This document shows positions 1 to 4,990 of a stretch of DNA of 9,324 nucleotides, in pieces (positions within the stretch are counted from its first letter, which is position 1; every line of letters begins with the position of its first letter). The notes beneath the pieces are model-generated. The model was not told the origin of the DNA. It made no database searches and saw nothing but the letters and a program-made list of their open reading frames with translations. The DNA is from Pseudomonadota bacterium (GTDB lineage: Bacteria; Pseudomonadota; Gammaproteobacteria; Burkholderiales; Burkholderiaceae_B): the NCBI GenBank assembly GCA_023437255.1, contig JAEZGR010000301.1:1-9324 (forward strand), written 5' to 3'. The position numbers were made by a program, and so were the translations under genes.

Positions 1-111
1 TTTATTTCGATTCTGTTTTGCAAAAAAAGAATCAACACTTGATGAATCAATAACGCGTTTGCAAAACCTGTAAGACCGCAAACAAAAAACAGATACAAAA
101 ACGAGAACACT
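1..111. other. AT-rich left edge, possible tail of an upstream gene
   Basis: An A/T-rich stretch ahead of a strong terminator. The + frame starting at base 2 is open to a TAA at 71-73 and could encode the last 23 residues of a gene entering from the left, ending ESTLDESITRLQNL. The other two + frames are also open for 40-50 bases, so the frame cannot be chosen with confidence. An inverted repeat, GATTCT (9-14) with AGAATC (28-33), spans a T-run/A-run. The only firm statement is that a + strand transcript from outside the window should end just downstream. Confidence 0.25.
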
Positions 112-139
112 GGGCCCGGTCAGCGGGCCCTTTTTTTTT
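112..139 (+). terminator. Strong Rho-independent terminator
   Basis: The arms GGGCCCG (112-118) and CGGGCCC (124-130) form a perfect 7-bp GC stem around a 5-nt loop (GTCAG). Nine consecutive T residues follow directly (131-139). This is a textbook intrinsic terminator for a + strand transcript whose gene lies off the left edge. Confidence 0.93.
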
Positions 140-372
140 GCCTGCGTGGTGTGCGCATTAGGGCAGGAATTGGTAGTGATCCCGAATCAAAGGAGGTCTG
201 CAGGGGGTTGATCGGGAGTGCCAGTGAATGTGAAGACCGAACGTTAGCACGTTTAGGGCGACCTTTGCAAAAGCGCCATGTCAGGAAATTAGCGGTTTCG
301 GCAGTGTGCCCTGCGGAAGTGGCGGTCGCTGATGGATCCATGTTTATTCACTCAATATCAATTTCTAAAGAC
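140..372. other. Gene-poor stretch, no recognised gene
   Basis: About 230 bases between the terminator and the first repeat element. Overlapping short frames exist on both strands (+ 151-381 and - 120-341), but neither resembles a family I recognise. A perfect Shine-Dalgarno-like AAGGAGGT (190-197) sits 10 nt before a TTG at 208; from there a 57-codon + frame runs to the TAA at 379-381. Its predicted peptide has no recognisable domain. It is noted as a weak small-ORF candidate and not called as a gene. Confidence 0.3.
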
Positions 373-582
373 TGGTGGTAATAAGGGCTGTGGATAACTG
401 GTACAAAGTGGAAATTTTCTGATATAACAATGACTTGTATCCTCGTTTTTACCGGCACAACCGCTGGTGTACCGCGTGCATGGTTTGGGGAGAACTTTTT
501 GGTCGGGCCCGAAATGTGCCACTTGTTCTCCATCGGCAAACAGGTTCTTCACATACGCTCTTCCTAGAGCTTATCCACAGGA
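373..582. repeat. Copy 1 of a duplicated intergenic element with inverted DnaA-box ends
   Basis: The element begins at TGGTGGTAAT (373) and contains CTGTGGATAA (388-397) and its exact inverse TTATCCACAG (571-580), 193 bp end to end. Both include the consensus DnaA box TTATCCACA. Blocks shared with copy 2 (about 3783-3989) lie at matching offsets from the first box: CCGGCACAACC (452-462), CTTTT (495) and CTTGTTC (522). Read as RNA, the ends form a 10-bp stem. It continues through a 3-nt 3' bulge (AGC, 568-570) into CTGG (398-401) paired with CTAG (564-567), with one G-U pair. The right end abuts the ribosome binding site of the Fic gene, so the element forms its 5' leader or promoter region. 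Function unknown. Confidence 0.75.
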
Positions 583-590
583 GATTCGTG

Positions 591-1214
591 ATGAGCCGGT
601 ACCACATTGCAGGTTCGCAGGGAGCTCTGCAGGCCGGTTCTGACAACGCGGTTCTGCAGAACAAGCTCGGGCTCACGCGCGTCGAAGACATGGACGAAGC
701 CGAGCTCGTGTTGTTGCAGAAGCTCTATGAGTCGGTATTGAGGGACCATCTGCCCCCTGGGCGTATCAGCGTTCTGCACCTGCGACGATGGCACAGGCGC
801 TGGCTGGCGAATGTGTATGAATGGGCAGGCCAGTACCGCACGGTGAACATGAGCAAGGATGGATTTCCTTTTGCTCCCGCCAGTCAGCTTTCACGGTTGA
901 TGCAGAATTTCGACACCGATCCCTTGGCCCGATACACGCCGTGCAGGGGTATGAGCGATACGCTGCTGATCGAAGCGATCGCCGTCACTCATGTGGAGTT
1001 CATCCTCATGCATCCGTTTCGTGAAGGCAACGGGCGCATATCGAGGTTGCTGGCCGATGTGATGGCCGTTCAGGCTGGGCACGAGCCGCTCGATTACAGC
1101 TCATGGGAGCGCAACAAAATGGCCTATGTTGCGGCAATTCAGAAGGGGCTGGATCGGGACTATGAGCCGATGAAGCACTGGGTAGGCCAGGCACTGCTTC
1201 CCGTGAATGGGTAA
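591..1214 (+). CDS. Fic/Doc-family protein (probable AMP-transferase)
   Basis: A 207-residue Fic-domain protein. Fic enzymes usually transfer AMP from ATP to hydroxyl side chains of target proteins, and many act as toxins; the target here is unknown. The catalytic loop HPFREGNGR (residues 141-149) is a complete match to HPFxxGNGR, including the catalytic His141 and the phosphate-binding glycines and arginine. The N-terminal Fic element WAGQYR (78-83) and the flap region around FPFAP (92-96) are also present. ATG 591 is chosen because AGGAG (579-583) precedes it by 7 nt. The frame is open upstream to 435, but that part is the repeat element. I see no clear inhibitory (S/T)xxxE(G/N) helix inside the protein, and no co-directional antitoxin ORF upstream. 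A small convergent ORF lies 30 nt downstream. Cytoplasmic, with no membrane segments. Confidence 0.9.
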   Translation: MSRYHIAGSQGALQAGSDNAVLQNKLGLTRVEDMDEAELVLLQKLYESVLRDHLPPGRISVLHLRRWHRRWLANVYEWAGQYRTVNMSKDGFPFAPASQLSRLMQNFDTDPLARYTPCRGMSDTLLIEAIAVTHVEFILMHPFREGNGRISRLLADVMAVQAGHEPLDYSSWERNKMAYVAAIQKGLDRDYEPMKHWVGQALLPVNG

Positions 1215-1225
1215 CGCAATGCACG

Positions 1226-1241
1226 CGGCGGTGCTGCGCCG
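1226..1241. terminator. Short hairpin between convergent genes
   Basis: CGGCG (1226-1230) and CGCCG (1237-1241) form a 5-bp stem with a 6-nt loop between the stop codons of fic (+) and the 63-residue ORF (-). There is no T tract on either side, so this is at best a weak terminator. Confidence 0.25.
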
Positions 1242-1244
1242 ACC

Positions 1245-1436
1245 TTAAACGCTGCCCAGGGCCAGCTGCTGGAACTTGCTGTTCTGTGCTTGCAGACGAG
1301 TTTCGAGATCTTGAATGGACTGACCGGTTTCAATTGCAGTTGAACTCGCCACTGCGCGGATGATGCGCATGGTAGTGGGCTGCTTGTGCCCGTTCAGGGA
1401 AATTTCGGAGGGTTCTTTCACAGAGGAAGATTTCAT
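1245..1436 (-). CDS. Small hypothetical protein, 63 aa, convergent to fic
   Basis: The predicted product has 63 residues and I recognise no named family. It starts MKSSSVKEPS, has a central amphipathic stretch (residues 23-36, MRIIRAVASSTAIE) and a predicted helical tail, IQDLETRLQAQNSKFQQL (41-58). Coding is supported by an uninterrupted frame in an otherwise non-coding gap and by protein-like composition. A TATAAT lies upstream on the same strand (inverse of 1464-1469). The ribosome binding site before ATG 1436 is poor. The segment S32-x-x-x-E36 recalls the (S/T)xxxE(G/N) inhibitory motif of Fic antitoxins, but the residue after E36 is Thr rather than Gly/Asn and the gene is convergent with fic. 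An antitoxin role is only a hypothesis. Confidence 0.55.
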   Translation of the reverse strand: MKSSSVKEPSEISLNGHKQPTTMRIIRAVASSTAIETGQSIQDLETRLQAQNSKFQQLALGSV

Positions 1437-1463
1437 TTAAGCACGTGTCGTGATCTACCATTC

Positions 1464-1469
1464 ATTATA
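1464..1469 (-). promoter_or_regulatory. Candidate -10 box for the 63-aa ORF
   Basis: The - strand reads TATAAT, a perfect sigma-70 -10 hexamer, 27 nt upstream of the ATG at 1436. No good -35 match lies 16-18 bp further upstream, so the promoter may need an activator or may be chance. Confidence 0.35.
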
Positions 1470-1484
1470 CTCTTTCAGAGCCCT

Positions 1485-1509
1485 CAAACCACGTTTAATC
1501 AATGGTTTG
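1485..1509. promoter_or_regulatory. 7-N11-7 inverted repeat, candidate operator
   Basis: CAAACCA (1485-1491) and TGGTTTG (1503-1509) are perfect inverse copies separated by 11 nt. The site lies between the divergently oriented 63-aa ORF and the asparaginase gene, next to the candidate -10 box at 1464-1469. Half-sites about two helical turns apart (18 bp centre to centre) fit a dimeric repressor or activator, but the binding protein is unknown and no regulator gene is in the window. Confidence 0.35.
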
Positions 1510-1587
1510 CGCCATTTCGGCCACACTCCCGCACACCCGGGGTAACCCTGTTGTTGCGGTCTTTTCGGTCCTATAACAAGAGTCGCC

Positions 1588-2586
1588 ATGTCACGGTTGA
1601 AACGCATTGCTTTGTTGTCCACAGGCGGCACGATCGCCAGCATTCCAGGGCAGGATGGTCGAGCCATCGCCGGCGCTCTGGCCGGTGAAACGTTGCTGGC
1701 CCAGACTGAACTGGAAGGCCGCTTCGAGGTCATTGTTGAATCGATTTTCCAGAAAGCAAGCAATTCGATCGGCCCTGTCGAGTGGCACACTCTGGCGTCC
1801 AGGTGCCAGGCGCTCGCCCCCGGGGGTGAGATAGACGGCATCGTGATCACTCACGGCACCGATACGCTCGAAGATACGGCGTACTACCTGCACAGTGTCG
1901 TTGACACGCGCGCAGTTCCGGTCGTCGTAACCGGGTCTCAACGCACTCCCCATGCGCTGGGCAGCGATGCCTTCGCGAACCTGCGACAGGCCATCGAACT
2001 GGCCGCCAGCGCGTCGGCGCGGGGGCTTGGAGTACTGGTTTCGTTCAACCAATCTGTGTACAGCGCCGGTTTCGTGAGAAAGGTCAGCAGCTACCAGCTG
2101 AATGGCTTCGATGCGCCCGGTCTGGGACCGGTGGGTCTGCTGGACGAAGGCCATTTCCATCTTTTGCAGCGCCCCGTTGTTCAGGAATTGCTGACAAGCA
2201 CTGCAGATCTCCCGCGCATCGATATTCTGCCCGCGTATGGCGGTGCCCATGTAGAAACGGCGGAAGCGATTCTTGCCAGCGGGCCCAGGGGACTGGTGCT
2301 GGATGCATTGGGCCGTGGCCAGGTCCCGCCGCAATGGCTGCCGCCTATTGCCCGCGCGATTTCAGAAGGCATGACCGTCGCGGTCTGCACGAGCACACTG
2401 CACGGCGCAACGCATCAGAGCTACGAATACCCGGGCACCCTGCACGAACTCGAGAACGCCGGTGCCTTTGGCGTGAGTCACCTTTCTGCGCGCAAGGCTC
2501 GTATTCGCCTTGCCCTTTGCCTGGCTGCGGGCCGGCGTGATACTGAATCCCTGCGTGCTGCCTTCAGCTGGCAAAACGTTCTGTAA
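1588..2586 (+). CDS. L-asparaginase-family amidohydrolase
   Basis: A 332-residue enzyme of the asparaginase/glutaminase family, which hydrolyses L-asparagine to L-aspartate and ammonia. The first signature TGGTIAS is at residues 12-18, with Thr12 the likely nucleophile. The second signature, ITHGTDTLEDTAYYL, covers 87-101 and holds the Thr91-Asp92 pair. Lys165 sits at about the right distance to complete the Thr-Lys-Asp relay. There is no signal peptide, so a cytoplasmic location is expected, unlike periplasmic type II enzymes. The flexible loop after the first motif (about 18-40) contains no Tyr where the E. coli type II enzyme has Tyr25, so substrate range or kinetics may differ. The start is ATG 1588 with a weak AACAAGAG ribosome binding site. 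Only 24 nt separate it from the downstream dehydrogenase, suggesting co-transcription. Confidence 0.88.
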   Translation: MSRLKRIALLSTGGTIASIPGQDGRAIAGALAGETLLAQTELEGRFEVIVESIFQKASNSIGPVEWHTLASRCQALAPGGEIDGIVITHGTDTLEDTAYYLHSVVDTRAVPVVVTGSQRTPHALGSDAFANLRQAIELAASASARGLGVLVSFNQSVYSAGFVRKVSSYQLNGFDAPGLGPVGLLDEGHFHLLQRPVVQELLTSTADLPRIDILPAYGGAHVETAEAILASGPRGLVLDALGRGQVPPQWLPPIARAISEGMTVAVCTSTLHGATHQSYEYPGTLHELENAGAFGVSHLSARKARIRLALCLAAGRRDTESLRAAFSWQNVL

Positions 2587-2610
2587 ACATCCACCCAAAA
2601 AAAGGAACCC

Positions 2611-3687
2611 ATGTCCTCTCTCAAAATCGCGGTCATACCCGGCGACGGAATTGGCAAGGAAGTCATGCCCGAAGCGCTGCGCGCGCTCGAAGTCTTGCAA
2701 CAACGCCATGGCCTGGCCCTGCAGCTCGATCACTTCGACTGGGCCTGTGTTGATTACTACCAGCGTCATGGCGACATGATGCCGGAGAATTGGTTCGACG
2801 TGCTCAAAGACTACGACGCCATTCTGTTCGGCGCAGTCGGTTGGCCCGAGGTGGTGCCCGATCACGTTTCCCTGTGGGGCTCACTGCTGAAGTTCCGCCG
2901 CCAGTTCGATCAATACATCAATCTGCGGCCTGTAAAGCTGATGCCGGGTGTTCCCTGCCCCCTGGCCGACAAGCAACCGGGCGATATCGACTTCCTGGTG
3001 GTCCGCGAGAACACGGAGGGTGAGTACACGAATCTGGGTGGCCGCCTGTTTGGCGGCACCGACCGCGAGATCGTGATTCAGGAGAGTGTTTTCACGCGCG
3101 AGGGCGTCGATCGCGTTCTGAACTTTGCTTTCAAGCAGGCGCAGAAGCGTGATCGCAAGCATGTGACTTCGGCGACCAAGTCGAACGGGATTGCGATCAG
3201 CATGCCGTATTGGGATGAACGCATGCAGGTCGTGGCGAAACAGTACCCGGACATCACCTGGGATCAGTATCACATCGATATTCTGACTGCCCGGTTTGTG
3301 CTTTCGCCCGAGCGGTTCGATGTGGTGGTGGCCTCCAACCTCTTTGGCGACATCTTGTCTGACCTTGGCCCGGCGTGTGCCGGCACGATCGGCATTGCGC
3401 CGTCAGCCAATTTGAACCCAGAGAAGAAGTTCCCGTCACTCTTTGAGCCGGTTCACGGCTCTGCTCCGGACATCTACGGGCGCAATATCGCGAACCCCAT
3501 CGGCATGATCTGGTCAACCGTGATGATGCTGGAATTCCTGGCTGAAGAGCAGCCCGCATGTGCGGTCGCAGCCAGTGAGCTGATGGCCGCCATCGAGAAG
3601 GTGCTCAAGGAAGGCCCGCATACGCCTGATCTGGGTGGTACGGCCAACACGACTGAAATGGGCAAGGCCGTCTCAGCAGCACTGTAA
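2611..3687 (+). CDS. dmlA: Tartrate dehydrogenase/decarboxylase, D-malate dehydrogenase
   Basis: A 358-residue NAD-dependent beta-decarboxylating dehydrogenase of the isopropylmalate/isocitrate dehydrogenase superfamily. It closely resembles TtuC/DmlA, which oxidises D-malate to pyruvate and CO2 and also acts on tartrate. Visible features are IPGDGIG (9-15), GAVGWPEVVPDH (74-85), the substrate-binding LKFRRQFDQYINLRP (93-107), VRENTEGEY (131-139), catalytic Lys190 in ATKSN, and Asp225, Asp247 and Asp251 as metal ligands. The cofactor segment GSAPDIYGRNIANP (283-296) has an Asp that fits NAD rather than NADP. The VGWPxxVPDH/SLWG region separates it from leucine-pathway LeuB. AAGGAA precedes ATG 2611. 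It is the second gene of the asparaginase unit; both products feed C4/C3 acid metabolism. The exact substrate preference cannot be read from the sequence. Confidence 0.88.
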   Translation: MSSLKIAVIPGDGIGKEVMPEALRALEVLQQRHGLALQLDHFDWACVDYYQRHGDMMPENWFDVLKDYDAILFGAVGWPEVVPDHVSLWGSLLKFRRQFDQYINLRPVKLMPGVPCPLADKQPGDIDFLVVRENTEGEYTNLGGRLFGGTDREIVIQESVFTREGVDRVLNFAFKQAQKRDRKHVTSATKSNGIAISMPYWDERMQVVAKQYPDITWDQYHIDILTARFVLSPERFDVVVASNLFGDILSDLGPACAGTIGIAPSANLNPEKKFPSLFEPVHGSAPDIYGRNIANPIGMIWSTVMMLEFLAEEQPACAVAASELMAAIEKVLKEGPHTPDLGGTANTTEMGKAVSAAL

Positions 3688-3731
3688 GGGCCGTGACGCT
3701 TTTTGCAAGCCCTGTAGGGGCGCGCATTGTG

Positions 3732-3776
3732 AGAAGAAGAGGGAGGTATGTTTTTATTCCTTCTTCTTCTTTATAT
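3732..3776 (+). terminator. Candidate intrinsic terminator after dmlA
   Basis: AGAAGAAGAGGG (3732-3743) pairs with CCTTCTTCTTCT (3759-3770) over 12 bp with a single G-U pair and a 15-nt loop. TTATAT follows (3771-3776). The stem is long but A/T-rich and the U tract is broken, so efficiency is uncertain. It is the only plausible end for the asparaginase-dmlA transcript and lies just upstream of repeat copy 2. Confidence 0.5.
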
Positions 3777-3782
3777 CTATGT

Positions 3783-3989
3783 TGGTAGTAATGGAGGGCT
3801 GTGGATAACTGGGATAAGTGGTCAAAGGCGCATGAACGCTTGCACAGCGGGTTTTTTTGGCCGGCACAACCTCGCTGACAATCAAGGGACGATATCTGGG
3901 TATCTTTTCTTGGCCGCGATTTTATGAGGCTTGTTCAGGAAGTATCCCGCAGCTGTGCACATGGGGGCGCCCAGTACTTATCCACAGGC
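3783..3989. repeat. Copy 2 of the duplicated intergenic element with inverted DnaA-box ends
   Basis: Diverged homologue of the element at 373-582. It begins TGGTAGTAAT (3783) and carries CTGTGGATAA (3799-3808) and TTATCCACAG (3978-3987), 189 bp end to end. Shared internal blocks are CCGGCACAACC (3861-3871), CTTTT (3904) and CTTGTTC (3930), each within 1-3 nt of its offset in copy 1. The terminal stem is better here: beyond the 10 bp and a 3-nt bulge (TAC, 3975-3977), CTGGG (3809-3813) pairs perfectly with CCCAG (3970-3974). It lies in the 398-bp gap between dmlA and the small ORF at 4086, about 100 nt before that start codon. No coding frame in the element looks real. Confidence 0.75.
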
Positions 3990-4085
3990 TCTTTTGCAGC
4001 GTGGCCGGCTTTTCGAGGCTTTGGCAATCACGCCTGCAGGCTATGATTGCCGCGTTTTTTCCATGTTGTCTGCAAGGATGTCGCA

Positions 4086-4328
4086 ATGTTTAGTCTGATG
4101 CTGCGAATCCAGCTCATGTTCAATCGCTGGTTCGAGAACATCGTTCTGGAAGACCGCTATCGCTACCTGGCGCGACGTGGCGGTTTTGAGCCTGCTTTCG
4201 ATGAGCGACTTGCACACTATCGCGCAAAGAAGCAATACGGTGCGGTGCGACTGGCGTACTCCGATGCGCGTTATCAGCACGCACGAGCGAACCTCGGCGC
4301 GCTGGCCGGGAAATCGATCGAGAAATAA
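4086..4328 (+). CDS. Small basic hypothetical protein, 80 aa
   Basis: An 80-residue protein I do not recognise. The start at ATG 4086 is supported by AAGGA (4074-4078) with 7-nt spacing; an in-frame ATG at 4047 has no comparable site. The N-terminal segment MFSLMLRIQLMFNRWF is hydrophobic/amphipathic but too interrupted by charges to be a confident membrane helix. The rest is rich in Arg, Lys, Tyr and Ala (DRYRYLARRGG, YRAKKQYGAVRLAY) and probably helical. Composition suggests a nucleic-acid- or membrane-surface-binding peptide, but that is inference. It is preceded by repeat copy 2 and is convergent with the mscS-like gene, with only 6 nt between the two stop codons. Confidence 0.6.
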   Translation: MFSLMLRIQLMFNRWFENIVLEDRYRYLARRGGFEPAFDERLAHYRAKKQYGAVRLAYSDARYQHARANLGALAGKSIEK

Positions 4329-4357
4329 GACCGCTTATTCGAAGGAAGCGGGGTCTT
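4327..4357. terminator. Hairpin spanning two convergent stop codons
   Basis: AAGACC plus GCTT (4327-4336) pairs with AAGC (4346-4349) and GGTCTT (4352-4357), giving 10 bp with a 2-nt GG bulge (4350-4351). It overlaps the TAA of the 80-aa gene and the last codons of the mscS-like gene. A nested alternative, AATAAG (4324-4329) with CTTATT (4334-4339), includes both stop codons. Placement suggests a shared bidirectional terminator; U tracts on both sides are short, so termination strength is uncertain. Confidence 0.45.
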
Positions 4358-4949
4358 TGGCGTCACGCCCGGTGGCCGGCTGACGGGGCAGTCCGCCGCG
4401 CCAGCGCCGGATCACGCGCTGGAAGATCAGCGCATTGGGGATCTGCAGAAGCACGCCTGGTTGTGAGGCCGTGGCGTCTTCAAGCGTGGTGTAGAGCAGG
4501 TTGATGTCGACCACTTCGCCACGCGCACCGGGTTTTTCGGCCGTATCCAGAATCTCGACGTGGTCACCCAGGCGCAGTGGCCTCGCGGTGAAGATGAGAA
4601 TCGCGCAGAAGAGATTGGAAAGTACGCTCCATGCTGCGAAGAACGCGATGGCAGCCACGGCTGCGAAGCCAGTGAAGGCGGTCCACAGTACGGTGCCGGA
4701 AACGCCCATGCGCTCCAGCATCAGCAGGCTTGCGCTGACCACGATTGCCCATCGGGTGAACAATATGGCGGGCCGCACCAGATGGCGAGGCAGATCGTAG
4801 AGTTCGCCGGCCTTCAGAATGACCTGGCGGATGCTGCGCAAGACCAGCATCGCAATCACGACAATCAGCAAAAGCTGGCCCAACAGCGCAAGGCTGTCGA
4901 GCCAGTCGTGGGTCCATACAGGAAGTTGGTTGGTAAACGATGCAGCCAT
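4335..4949 (-). CDS. Small MscS-family mechanosensitive channel
   Basis: A 204-residue inner-membrane protein of the MscS family, channels that open under membrane tension and release solutes during hypo-osmotic shock. Three membrane segments are visible at about 16-38, 58-78 and 86-120. The third is the Ala/Gly-rich pore helix (GFAAVAAIAFFAAWSVLSNL). A beta-domain follows: RPLRLGDHVEI (123-133), then GEVVDINLLYTTLE (144-157) and LLQIPNALIFQ (167-177). The protein ends soon after in a basic, Pro-containing tail. The C-terminal alpha/beta vestibule of E. coli MscS (286 aa) is absent, as in other compact family members. It lies 41 nt after ask and is the last gene of the ectoine cluster, which fits release of ectoines on down-shock; that role is inferred from context. 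The ribosome binding site is weak, so translation may depend on the upstream transcript. Confidence 0.88.
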   Translation of the reverse strand: MAASFTNQLPVWTHDWLDSLALLGQLLLIVVIAMLVLRSIRQVILKAGELYDLPRHLVRPAILFTRWAIVVSASLLMLERMGVSGTVLWTAFTGFAAVAAIAFFAAWSVLSNLFCAILIFTARPLRLGDHVEILDTAEKPGARGEVVDINLLYTTLEDATASQPGVLLQIPNALIFQRVIRRWRGGLPRQPATGRDAKDPASFE

Positions 4950-4990
4950 GCTGCGTATCGTAGTGGAAACTCCGCTTCAAGTGGGAGTGT

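Noticed and set aside
120..381. Overlapping 73- and 76-codon frames on opposite strands
   Set aside because: Neither has a recognised domain, the - frame runs into the terminator, and the + frame runs into the repeat element. Coding cannot be supported without homologues.
373..582. A replication origin (oriC) because of perfect DnaA boxes
   Set aside because: Only two boxes per element, no dnaA, dnaN or rpmH nearby, no box cluster with an adjacent AT-rich unwinding region, and the structure occurs twice within 3.4 kb.
435..590. N-terminal extension of the Fic frame by 52 codons
   Set aside because: The extension lies inside repeat copy 1, whose homologue at 3783-3989 is non-coding, and ATG 591 has a well-spaced AGGAG.
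1551..1577. Sigma-70 promoter TTGTTG ... TATAAC just before the asparaginase gene
   Set aside because: Spacing is 15 bp and the implied start point falls within a few bases of the ATG, leaving no room for the leader; too weak to annotate.
1591..2334. 247-codon open frame on the - strand
   Set aside because: It is antisense to the asparaginase gene, whose catalytic motifs are intact; the composition is shadow-like.
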